Below are positions 6,981 to 14,751 of a stretch of DNA of 64,000 nt, piece by piece; the first letter of the stretch is position 1; each line of letters starts with the position of its first letter. The notes beneath the pieces are model-generated. The model worked only from the letters and a program-made list of their open reading frames with translations. It did not search any database and was not told where the DNA came from. The stretch is from NCBI GenBank assembly GCA_964465125.1, contig CAYXIO010000002.1:1-64000 (forward strand), given 5' to 3'. A program made the position numbers and the translations under genes. The DNA is from CAYOHG01 sp964465125. Lineage in GTDB: Bacteria; Planctomycetota; Phycisphaerae; UBA1845; Fen-1342.

Positions 6981-9869
6981 TTGAACGCACGCGAACGCAT
7001 CTCCCTGGCGAGTCTCATTCTGGCTGCCGCGGCCCTGCTGGCCAGCGTCCTGCTGATCAGCGCACCCGAATCCGCCGGGTATTCGGGCGCGATTCCCTGG
7101 TCCGCCGGCTCCTGGCTCAAGCCGCTGACCGACGTCCTCTCCCTGGGAGGACTCGTACACACCGCGCGCGGCACGGAGATCAAGGACTACGCGTTCCACC
7201 TGGCCGCCGGAATCGCGCTGCTCGTGCTTGCGGCCCGCGCGCTGGTCAGCGGGTTGGTTCCACCCGCGCGGCCGACCAACAAGGGCGTCTGGTTCGCCTC
7301 GCAGGGGTTCTTTCTCGGGTGGGTCGTCTTCTCGTTCGCAAGTTGTGCCTGGACGGATGATCCGGCGGCGGCGTTCGGGCAGTCATCGCTCTACCTGATG
7401 GGAGTCGCCTGGGCCCTGACGGTCGGCTGGACGCTCGAATCGCGGCACGTTCGCGCGGTCTTGGCCATTCTGTGCATTGCAGCGGTTGCGGCGGCGGGAC
7501 TATGTCTCTGGTACCACACCGAGCGCAACCCGGAGCACAGGCCGGGATTCCCGATCGGCAACCCCGCCACGCTCGCCGCGCTTCTGCTGGCCGGTCTGAT
7601 GATTTCGGGCGCCTGGCTCGCGCAGGGTCGTGTTGGGGTGTTGCCGGACAAGCAGCGCCGCTGGCTGCTGCTCTCGCCGCTGGCGCTTGCGGCCGTAATG
7701 ATGATCGTGGTCGGTTTTCGGCTGGCGGATTCGCGCGGCGCATACCTGGGGCTGGTCGCCGGTGTGCTGGCCGTGGTTCTGGTGCGCGTGCGCCCATGGA
7801 TTCGCTGGTCGGTGCTGGTTGGGTTGCTGCTGCTGGTGGTGGCGGGCGTGTGGTATGCCGCCAGTGCGCCGCTCGACCTCGCGATGGCACGCGGCGAGAC
7901 GATCCGCTTTCGGCTATATGCGTGGAAGTACGCCGCGGTGCTGTGGAGCTACCGCATGATCAGCGGGTTCGGGGCCGGGGCCTACCCGCGGATCGCCGGC
8001 TCGCTGGCGGTGGAAGATCGGGCGCTCGACCCGGCGGCCTTCATGGCGGAGCTGATCGAGCACGCCCACAACGAGTTCTTCGAGGTGTTCGCGGAAATCG
8101 GGCTGCTCGGCGGACTGCTGCTGGTCGCGGGATACGTCGCGACGTTCGTCGCCGGCGGGGCCTGCCTGCACGAACAGGCCGGACGAGACCGCTGCTGGAT
8201 TCGCACCGCTCTGCTGGCGTCGCTCGCGGGTCTGCTCACGGACGGTCTGCTGGGCCCCGGTCTGCGGCTGAGCGTGGTGCCGCTCGTGCACTACACCATC
8301 CTGGGGCTGATCTGGGCGGAATGCCGCGAAGCCACCCGCCGGCCCGAGACCGACCGCGCCGCGCGGACGGCCGCCTGGATGCAAGGTCTTCTGCGGCGGC
8401 GGTACGTGGTGGCCGCGGCCGCGACCGTGGGGGCCATCGTGCTGCTCGTGCTGGCGCAGCGCAATTGGCTCGGAGTGCTGGGCGAATACGACGCCCAGCG
8501 CGCCCTCGACGGGGGCAGTCCATCGGCAGCTCGGCAACTCGCCGCGCCGGCCGCCGCGCAACTCCTTGATCCTGTCCGTCAGCTCGCCTGCGCGGAAATC
8601 GGCGTTTTGGGCGCGCTGGGAGCGGCGCGCGAGGAGATGGCCCGTCTTGTGGCGGCGACGAGTTCGGCCCGCTCGAGCGGCAGCGCGCGAAGCGACGACG
8701 GCGCGCTCGAATCGCAGCGGCGTGCCGGGCTGCGCGTGGCCGAGCACACGTTCACGGACGCCTGGGCGCTGGCGCGCCGCGCACCGGCGTTCGCGCGCGT
8801 CGAGGGGCACCGAGCGCGGGCGGCTGAGCTCGTCGCGCAGTTGCACAGCCTCGGCAGGCCGCCGGAGGATCGGGCCGCGGTCGAGGAATGGAGCGGCCGT
8901 GCGTTTCAGGCCTGGGTGGCGCTGCGCGGCGCGCGTCCCTATGATCGCGAGGCGCTGCTGGCGATCAGCAACTACCTCTTTCCCCGCGACGACGCGTCGC
9001 TGCTGGGCGACTACATCGGGCTGCTGCGCGATGCACTGCGCAGCGGCGCCATCGACGATCTCTGGTCGCGCGCCCTGGCCCGAGCGGCCGAGGCCGCGTC
9101 GTTCGAAAGCGTGCTCTACGGCATGGTGGCCGCGGCCGCGCCCTACGGGCCGCAAAGCGAGGCCAACAGCCTGATGATCTCGGGCGCGCCGGAGATTCAC
9201 CGCGTGCGGGCGCGCTGGCGCGCGGCCCACGGAGAGTTTCTGGACGCGGCCGACGATGCCCGCCAGGCGGCGGCGATGTACGACGCGCTGCGGCGGCGTT
9301 TGCCCGGGATGCGCTCGATCGCGCTTTCGGAGCAGGCGGAATACCAGTTTGCCGCCGACCCGAGCGCTCCCGAGGAGTCGATCACGCTCATGAAGACAGC
9401 GCTCGATGCGTTACCGGCGATTTCGAAACAGAAGCGCGACGACCTGGCGCGGCCGCTGCGGCTGAGCCTGGCTTCCTATTTCGCGGCGGCGGGGCGCGAG
9501 CCGGAGGCGCTCGACGTGCTGCGCGCGGCCGAGCCGTGGGTCGATCCGGAAGGGAGCATCGCCGAGCGTTATCTGGATGTTGTGCGGCGGGTGCTTCGTC
9601 GGCCGGCCGCGGTGGCGACCCGAATCGACCCGCAGATCGTGAAGCGCTGGCTGGAGGGCGCCCTGCGGCGTCGACCGGCGGATGTTGAGGCGTGGGCCTG
9701 GCGGGCGTGGCTGGCGGTCGCGGCGCAAGACCTTGCCGAGGTGCGCCAGATCTTCCGCGAGGCACGCGACGCGGGAATCCCGCCGGAGTCGCTCCAGCGC
9801 ATCATTCAGGCGTTGTGCCAGGAGTTCCCCGATATCTGCGAGGAGCTGCGCTCGGCTCAATCGCCGTGA
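6981..9869 (+). CDS. O-antigen ligase/Wzy-like membrane protein with C-terminal TPR-like region
   Basis: Probable inner-membrane glycan polymerase or ligase. The 962-residue product has about a dozen hydrophobic segments in its first 480 residues. The Wzy_C-type hallmark follows: DSRGAYLG, then a loop with SGFGAGAYPRI and AHNEFFEVFAEIGLLGG. The second half is soluble, helical and rich in Ala/Arg, and resembles degenerate TPR repeats (for example around residues 740-960). Fusion to a long helical tail roughly doubles the usual O-antigen ligase size. The start is uncertain: TTG 6981 is preceded by GAGGG at 4 nt and follows the promoter, whereas ATG 6906 has no ribosome-binding site. Its 3' end overlaps ribD tail to tail by 68 nt. 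The substrate cannot be told from sequence. Confidence 0.82.
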   Translation: MNARERISLASLILAAAALLASVLLISAPESAGYSGAIPWSAGSWLKPLTDVLSLGGLVHTARGTEIKDYAFHLAAGIALLVLAARALVSGLVPPARPTNKGVWFASQGFFLGWVVFSFASCAWTDDPAAAFGQSSLYLMGVAWALTVGWTLESRHVRAVLAILCIAAVAAAGLCLWYHTERNPEHRPGFPIGNPATLAALLLAGLMISGAWLAQGRVGVLPDKQRRWLLLSPLALAAVMMIVVGFRLADSRGAYLGLVAGVLAVVLVRVRPWIRWSVLVGLLLLVVAGVWYAASAPLDLAMARGETIRFRLYAWKYAAVLWSYRMISGFGAGAYPRIAGSLAVEDRALDPAAFMAELIEHAHNEFFEVFAEIGLLGGLLLVAGYVATFVAGGACLHEQAGRDRCWIRTALLASLAGLLTDGLLGPGLRLSVVPLVHYTILGLIWAECREATRRPETDRAARTAAWMQGLLRRRYVVAAAATVGAIVLLVLAQRNWLGVLGEYDAQRALDGGSPSAARQLAAPAAAQLLDPVRQLACAEIGVLGALGAAREEMARLVAATSSARSSGSARSDDGALESQRRAGLRVAEHTFTDAWALARRAPAFARVEGHRARAAELVAQLHSLGRPPEDRAAVEEWSGRAFQAWVALRGARPYDREALLAISNYLFPRDDASLLGDYIGLLRDALRSGAIDDLWSRALARAAEAASFESVLYGMVAAAAPYGPQSEANSLMISGAPEIHRVRARWRAAHGEFLDAADDARQAAAMYDALRRRLPGMRSIALSEQAEYQFAADPSAPEESITLMKTALDALPAISKQKRDDLARPLRLSLASYFAAAGREPEALDVLRAAEPWVDPEGSIAERYLDVVRRVLRRPAAVATRIDPQIVKRWLEGALRRRPADVEAWAWRAWLAVAAQDLAEVRQIFREARDAGIPPESLQRIIQALCQEFPDICEELRSAQSP

Positions 9870-10980
9870 GCACCGCCCGCAGAAACCAGCCGTTTCCCAT
9901 GCGGCGCAGCTCGGCGGTCTCCGGAAGCGCGAGCGCATCGCGAACGCGCGCGGGACCGACTCCGCCAATCGCTCCGAGTGCGTCACGTCCGCCGATCAGC
10001 CGCGGCGCGATGTATACGTGCAGCTCGTCGGCCAGCCGCTGATCCAGGAATCGGCCGATCGTCTCGGCGCCGCCCTCCACCAGCACGTTGGTCATGCCCG
10101 CTTCCACGAGTTGCCGCAAAAGTGGCAGCAGCGGCAGGCCGTCGCGTCTGAGCGGCAAGGCAAGCACGCGAACGCCGGCTCGTTCGAGTCGCGCCGCGCG
10201 GCGTTTTGGCGCCCGTTTCGACGCCACGACCCAGGTGCGGACTTCGCGTGCCGTTCGGAAAAGCTGTGAGGAGACCGGCGTCCGCAGTTGCGGATCAAGC
10301 ACGATGCGAGTCGCGATTCGCCGCGTGCGTCCGACCCGGCTCGTCAGCAGCGGGTCGTCCTGGATCACCGTGCCGACGCCGACGACGATGGCGTCAAGCT
10401 TGGCACGAATGCGGTGCGCGTGCGCGCGGCAGACTTCATCCGAAATCCACTGGGAGTCTCGCCTGCGCGTCGCGACGCTGCCGTCTAGACTCTGCGCCCA
10501 CTTGAGAATGACCCACGGCAGTTGCCGCCGCACACGCTTGAAGAAAGGCCCGTTCGAGGCGAGCGCCTGCGGCTCGCAGACGCCCAGCCGGACGTCGATT
10601 CCCGCGCGCCGGAGCTCGCGCAGGCCGCCGCCGCAGACCGCCGGGTTCGGGTCGACGGTCGCGGCGACCACGCGCGCGACGCCGGCCTCGATCAGCGCGC
10701 GGGTGCAGGGCGGGGTCTTGCCGTGGTGGCAGCAGGGTTCGAGCGTGACGTACGCCGTGGCGCCGCGCGGCGACTCCCGGCAACGCGCCAGGGCCACGAT
10801 CTCGGCGTGCGGGCCGCCGAAGCGCTGATGCCAGCCCTCGGCCAGCACGCGGCCGTCGCGCACGAGCACGCAACCGACCACGGGGTTGGGCTCGACGGAG
10901 CCGCGGCCGCGCTCGGCCAGGCGCAGCGCGCGTTGCATGAACCGCTCGTCGTTGTCGCGGACTGTTCGACGCGCCGGCAT
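9802..10980 (-). CDS. ribD: Bifunctional riboflavin biosynthesis deaminase/reductase
   Basis: Catalyses deamination and then side-chain reduction of the pyrimidine intermediate of riboflavin synthesis. The 392-residue protein has an N-terminal zinc deaminase domain with PNPVVGCV (31-38), HAE (58-60), and PCCHHGKTPPC with C83 and C92. The C-terminal reductase domain contains WAQSLDGSVA, GVGTVIQDDPLLTSR and LVEGGAETIGRFL. Both halves are intact, so it should be bifunctional. It is the last gene of a three-gene unit, starting 7 nt after the DUF1571 lipoprotein stop. Its 3' end runs 68 nt into the convergent O-antigen-ligase-like gene. No other rib genes are in the window. Confidence 0.95.
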   Translation of the reverse strand: MPARRTVRDNDERFMQRALRLAERGRGSVEPNPVVGCVLVRDGRVLAEGWHQRFGGPHAEIVALARCRESPRGATAYVTLEPCCHHGKTPPCTRALIEAGVARVVAATVDPNPAVCGGGLRELRRAGIDVRLGVCEPQALASNGPFFKRVRRQLPWVILKWAQSLDGSVATRRRDSQWISDEVCRAHAHRIRAKLDAIVVGVGTVIQDDPLLTSRVGRTRRIATRIVLDPQLRTPVSSQLFRTAREVRTWVVASKRAPKRRAARLERAGVRVLALPLRRDGLPLLPLLRQLVEAGMTNVLVEGGAETIGRFLDQRLADELHVYIAPRLIGGRDALGAIGGVGPARVRDALALPETAELRRMGNGWFLRAVLTAIEPSAAPRRYRGTPGTTPE

Positions 10981-10987
10981 GCCTGAT

Positions 10988-11917
10988 TCACTCGGTGCCT
11001 ATGACGGGAGCGTCGGCGGCCGGCGTGCGCCGCTCCGCGTCGAGCAGGAAGTCGTCGTCGTCGAAGTGCACGTGCGTGTCGAGGCTTTCGTAGTGATACG
11101 AAGCGTCCAGCGCGCCGGCCGGCAGGAACACCTGCGTGCACACGGGCAGGTCGGTCTGCGCGTCGACGTAGATGAACACGCGCGGTGCGGGGAAGCGCTC
11201 GCGCGGATAGTCGAGCCGCAGGCAATGGGCGCTGTAGTCGCGCTGGGGCACGTTTCGAATCCCGTCGTATTGAATCGTCGCGGCGCCGCCTGAGCTTTCG
11301 AACGAATCCAGCGCACGCACTACCAGGCGCTCGAGCCCGAAATCCGTCAGCGGGCGCTTCGACTCGCCCCAGCGAACAGGGGTCAAGAGGTCCACGCGCG
11401 TCAGCACCGGCGGCAGTCCGAAGAGCCCGTTCCGCGGAACGAAGCGGACTTTGTTGTCCGCCTGACCCGCGACATACGTCGACTCGCCGTACTTCACGTT
11501 CGAGTCGAGCCAGCTCATGCGAACGCTGAACGGCGTGCGGCGAAACCGCACGGAGATGTCCTCCGGTCCTTGCAGGCTGATGAACGGAAACAGCCCGCGC
11601 CGTTCGAGACGCGTGAAGCGCAGCGAATACTGCTCCAACGCGGCGCATTTCCGGGCGACGTAGCGCAGATAGTCGAGCGGCGCGGTCTGAATGTCCGGAC
11701 GGGCCTGGACGGGCGCGGCGGCGGAAGCGACGGTCGACGAGATCGGTAGCAACGTCATGGACGACGCGCCGGCGGGCGCGGCGTCGTTCGACGGTGTCGC
11801 GGCGGGGCCGGTCTGAACCGTGTGCGGCTGATTCGCGGCGCAGCCGGCCGCAAGGCAAATGGCGGCGGTCGCAAGCAGCAGCGAGACGGCTCGGAATCGA
11901 GAGGGTGTCACGTTCAA
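10988..11917 (-). CDS. DUF1571-type lipoprotein
   Basis: Function unknown. The 309-residue product begins with a signal peptide ending in a lipobox (CLAAGC near residue 26), so it is probably membrane-anchored outside the cytoplasm. The region from about 85 (ALEQYSLRFTRLERRG) through the PFSVRMSWLDS and YVAGQADNKVRFVP stretches matches the DUF1571 pattern, a beta-rich domain common in Planctomycetota. That pattern is a Y..RF.K.ER motif, then R..PFSV.M.W, then Y..G..D. The C-terminus has an Asp-rich patch (HFDDDDFLLD). It overlaps the upstream thioredoxin-fold gene by 4 nt and precedes ribD by 7 nt, so it is inside an operon. Confidence 0.8.
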   Translation of the reverse strand: MNVTPSRFRAVSLLLATAAICLAAGCAANQPHTVQTGPAATPSNDAAPAGASSMTLLPISSTVASAAAPVQARPDIQTAPLDYLRYVARKCAALEQYSLRFTRLERRGLFPFISLQGPEDISVRFRRTPFSVRMSWLDSNVKYGESTYVAGQADNKVRFVPRNGLFGLPPVLTRVDLLTPVRWGESKRPLTDFGLERLVVRALDSFESSGGAATIQYDGIRNVPQRDYSAHCLRLDYPRERFPAPRVFIYVDAQTDLPVCTQVFLPAGALDASYHYESLDTHVHFDDDDFLLDAERRTPAADAPVIGTE

Positions 11918-13320
11918 GGGCGCTTGGTCTCCGGTTCCAGCGGTTCGAGCAGCGGCTCGACCAGCTCCTGAAGCGCCGGCTGGTAGCCGAACGCCATCCG
12001 CACGACGCGGTTGTTCTCGTCCAGCAGGCGGATCACGGGAAGCTGGCTGGGCAGCTCGCCGCCGACCGGCGGGCCGGACAGCACGTGGAGCAAACCCTGC
12101 CCGCAGGTCTCAATCGCCTGGCTGGCCTGAGTGTATTCCGAATCGACGTTCAGGCAGACCATCGCCAGACGCGGCGGCGGGAACCGCTCCGCGAGCGCGT
12201 GCAGCGTGTCGAACATGCGCAGGCATTCGCGCGAGTTCAGCGTCCAGAAGAATTCTAGCGTGCGCCGCCCGCGGACCGCTTCGCTGCTGTGCGTGGTCCC
12301 GTCAGGCGATTGCAGCGTCCAGCCCGCCGCCGGATGCGACATCCAGCGCCGCGCCAGCTCCGCCTGCTCGCGGTGCAGAGTTTCGAGCCGGGCGGCATCC
12401 CAGCCCTGCACGTTCGCCATCGCGCGGAACGGCGTGTCCTCGCGACCCAGCTCCTTCAGAAACTCGTTCCAGTTGCGCTGAAAGTCGGCGACGAGCTGAT
12501 CCGGGGGACGCGCGGCGCTGACCACCTCGCCGATCAGCCGATCCTCGCTGCGGAGCCGCGCCCGGAACCGTTCCGCCTCGAAGCGGCGCGTCTGGATCCA
12601 GCTTTCGTTGCGGCGCTGAATGCCGCGCAGCTCAAGATCGACCGAGACGCGCGTCTGGGCCTTCGGATAGGTCCAATGCTGCTGCGCGCGCGTGAGCACC
12701 TGCTGGCGAGGATTGAACCAGCAGGCGCCGTCGAGCGATTCCGAGGTCATCGTTGCGACACAGTCGTTCGCGACGAGCTGGCGCTCAAGCCGCAGGTGGT
12801 CGTGAAACTCGGCATCCGGGCCGCTCAGGCGACAGTTCCAGCGCCGTCCGAGCAGGTCGGCGGGCGTGGTCCAAGGATCGAGCAATCGCACACTGGAGGG
12901 CAGATCCGGCACGAGCGCCAGGGCCCACTCGATTCCCTCGGTGCGGGCGGCGAACTCCGGCAGCAACACCGCTTCGCCGCGCTCGTGAATCTCCAGCAGC
13001 ACGCCTCTTCGAAGCACCTCGCCGTCGACGGACGACGCGCCGCGCGCCTCGGCGGACTCCGTTTCGAGCAGCAGGATCGCGCGGCGAGGGTCGGATTCGA
13101 GGCAGGTCAGCGTGACGACGCGCGGGCGGGTGGCGGCGCTGCCGTCGCTGAGCGAAACCTGCTCAAGCTTGCCTTCGTAGAGGAACGCGTCGCCGGCGCG
13201 GAACTCATAGCGTGGTATTCCTTCCTGTCCGGCAGCGCTGCTGCAAAGCAGCACGAGCGAGGCCAGGGCGGCGGCCGAGCCTCGATGCGCACGCAGGGCG
13301 ACGCCTCCGCGACGGTTCAT
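11914..13320 (-). CDS. Exported protein with C-terminal thioredoxin-like domain lacking CXXC
   Basis: Role unknown. From the ATG at 13320 the protein has 468 residues with an N-terminal signal peptide (Arg-rich start, hydrophobic core, SSAAGQE cleavage region). The middle 300 residues are beta-rich and unassigned. The last 110 residues look like a thioredoxin/AhpC fold: RRTLEFFWTLNSRECLRMF, a VCLNVD strand, the cis-Pro region LPSQLPVIRLLDENN and the final helix. The usual CXXC is replaced by NSREC, leaving one Cys, so disulfide oxidoreductase activity is doubtful. The frame is open further upstream, but a TTGCTG-17-TACAAC promoter ends exactly 7 nt before this ATG. It heads the operon with the DUF1571 lipoprotein and ribD. 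Confidence 0.75.
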   Translation of the reverse strand: MNRRGGVALRAHRGSAAALASLVLLCSSAAGQEGIPRYEFRAGDAFLYEGKLEQVSLSDGSAATRPRVVTLTCLESDPRRAILLLETESAEARGASSVDGEVLRRGVLLEIHERGEAVLLPEFAARTEGIEWALALVPDLPSSVRLLDPWTTPADLLGRRWNCRLSGPDAEFHDHLRLERQLVANDCVATMTSESLDGACWFNPRQQVLTRAQQHWTYPKAQTRVSVDLELRGIQRRNESWIQTRRFEAERFRARLRSEDRLIGEVVSAARPPDQLVADFQRNWNEFLKELGREDTPFRAMANVQGWDAARLETLHREQAELARRWMSHPAAGWTLQSPDGTTHSSEAVRGRRTLEFFWTLNSRECLRMFDTLHALAERFPPPRLAMVCLNVDSEYTQASQAIETCGQGLLHVLSGPPVGGELPSQLPVIRLLDENNRVVRMAFGYQPALQELVEPLLEPLEPETKRP

Positions 13321-13327
13321 TCGCGCG

Positions 13328-13356
13328 GTTGTACTTGGGCCGCGTCGCAACAGCAA
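13328..13356 (-). promoter_or_regulatory. Promoter with -10 box 7 nt from the start codon
   Basis: On the minus strand TTGCTG (13356-13351), 17 bp, TACAAC (13333-13328), then 7 nt to the ATG at 13320. No Shine-Dalgarno sequence is present, so the transcript is probably leaderless. Confidence 0.55.
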
Positions 13357-13413
13357 GCGCTCGCCGCGAAACACGGGGCCGCTACAATGCGGCCGATCCA
13401 AAGGAGCATCCGC

Positions 13414-14184
13414 GTGAGAATCGTCCACAAGCCGCGCATCTACCTTGTCGGTCGGCAGTCGATCGACTCCGCCGCCATCGATCAGTTCCTGCGGGATCAC
13501 GAGACCACGTGGCAGACAGATACCGAGATCGGCGCCGAGGCGCTCTGCGAAGTCGCCGGGCGCGTCTGCTACATGTCTTTCGGCAAGGGCCGCAAAAGCA
13601 ATCGGGAGTACCTGGGCAACATTCTCGAAAGCCAGCACGGCTCGGTGCTCGAGCACGCGGTCTGGAACCTCCTGTTCACCGGGGTTTCACGCTCGCTGAC
13701 GCATGAGCTGGTGCGGCACCGAGCGGGCTTCGGCTATTCGCAGCTCTCGCAGCGCTACGTCGACGAGAGCACGGCGGACTTCGTCGAGCCCGACTGCATC
13801 GCCCAGGACGCCGAGCTGCACCGCATCTGGATGGAGGCGGTTGAGCAATCGCACGAAGCCTACGGCCGCCTGGTGGAGGGGCTTGCGCGGACATTCGCCG
13901 AGGAGCCGAGCGGAACGCTGCGGCGGAAGCTGGCCCGTCAGGCGGCCCGCAGCGTTCTTCCCAACGCGACCGAAACGAAGATCTTCGTCACGGGCAACGC
14001 GCGCGCCTGGCGCCACTTCATCGAGCTGCGCGCCAACGAGCACGCCGAGGTGGAAATCCGCGCGGCGGCGATCGAGGTGCTGCGCCTGCTACAGTCCGAG
14101 TCGCCCAATCTCTTCGGCGACTACAGCATCGACACGCTTGCGGACGGCACGCAGGTCGCGCGGACGGACCATCGCAAGGTCTGA
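13414..14184 (+). CDS. thyX: Flavin-dependent thymidylate synthase
   Basis: Makes dTMP from dUMP using FAD, NADPH and methylene-tetrahydrofolate. The 256-residue protein carries the ThyX signature ELVRHRAGFGYSQLSQRYV. Here the RHR triplet is followed by eight residues before the conserved Ser, the longer of the known RHR-X7-8-S spacings. Other family features are the SVLEHAVWNLLFTGVSR helix and the C-terminal ELRANEHAEVEIR. The reading frame is open far upstream, antisense to the previous gene. GTG 13414 is preceded at 7 nt by a perfect AAGGAG (13401-13406), which fixes the start. A TACAAT box lies at 13383-13388 without a convincing -35. No thyA is seen here. Confidence 0.95.
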   Translation: MRIVHKPRIYLVGRQSIDSAAIDQFLRDHETTWQTDTEIGAEALCEVAGRVCYMSFGKGRKSNREYLGNILESQHGSVLEHAVWNLLFTGVSRSLTHELVRHRAGFGYSQLSQRYVDESTADFVEPDCIAQDAELHRIWMEAVEQSHEAYGRLVEGLARTFAEEPSGTLRRKLARQAARSVLPNATETKIFVTGNARAWRHFIELRANEHAEVEIRAAAIEVLRLLQSESPNLFGDYSIDTLADGTQVARTDHRKV

Positions 14185-14244
14185 ACCGGTCCGAACGGCG
14201 AGCTCTGGAAACAAGCGAAGCGCGGCGCGCCGGCGCGGGTCAGG

Positions 14245-14718
14245 TCAGCGGGCGATGCCCTTGCGCTCGAGGACGCTCCGCAGGTGCGCCGCGGCGGGCG
14301 CGAGGTTGGCATTCAACCGCGGATCGGAGCTCTCGTCGAGCACAATCTGGCGAGGATCGAGCCCGAGCGTCTGCGTCAGATTGCCGAGCACCGCCAAGAG
14401 CGCTTCGGCCTGCGACTCCGGCAGGCGCGGCGTGCCGGAACCGACGACCGCGACGCGAATATTCGGGGAGCGCGGCTGCCAGATCGGCTCGCCGCTGGGT
14501 AGGATCACGCAGTCGTACTCGGCCAGGTTCGTATCCAGCGCGCTGCCGATGAAGGAGATCCGCGCGGAATCGAGACTGGATACGTTGCGCATCTGGAGCA
14601 GTGGGGCGCGGCCCCAGCGGATGCCCGCCGGCTCAAGCGCGAGCAGAATCGAAGCGCCAACAGTCATGGCGCCGACGAGCAGCGCGATCACGCGAGCATT
14701 GCGGTTGTCGGGGTTCAC
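14245..14718 (-). CDS. Small anchored protein, possibly a degenerate amidase_2/PGRP fold
   Basis: A 157-residue protein with one N-terminal membrane segment (about residues 10-28) that acts as anchor or signal. The soluble part reads YDCVILPSGEPIWQ, then NIRVAVVGSGTPRLPESQAEALLAVLGNL, then a helix. This order of strands and helix is what N-acetylmuramoyl-L-alanine amidases of the amidase_2/PGRP type show after their first zinc His (a yHyvI..dG, sIgi.lvG, t..Q..aL..L pattern). The His and Cys zinc ligands are absent, so if related it is not catalytic. The resemblance is by eye and needs structure prediction. GTG 14718 is chosen because AAGGG lies 7 nt upstream; a TTG at 14724 also exists. Convergent with thyX. 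Confidence 0.55.
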   Translation of the reverse strand: MNPDNRNARVIALLVGAMTVGASILLALEPAGIRWGRAPLLQMRNVSSLDSARISFIGSALDTNLAEYDCVILPSGEPIWQPRSPNIRVAVVGSGTPRLPESQAEALLAVLGNLTQTLGLDPRQIVLDESSDPRLNANLAPAAAHLRSVLERKGIAR

Positions 14719-14751
14719 GTGCAATCCCTTGTCAAGGCCGGTTGAGCATCC

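Noticed and set aside
7914..9230. A 438-codon minus-strand frame inside the O-antigen-ligase-like gene
   Set aside because: No motif or ribosome-binding site; a GC-driven antisense frame.
12289..13413. A 375-codon upstream extension of thyX
   Set aside because: It is antisense to the thioredoxin-fold gene, and AAGGAG at 13401-13406 fixes the thyX start at 13414.
13714..13770. ThyX motif spacing (RHR plus eight residues plus Ser) as a novelty
   Set aside because: The family tolerates RHR-X7-8-S, so this is within known variation.
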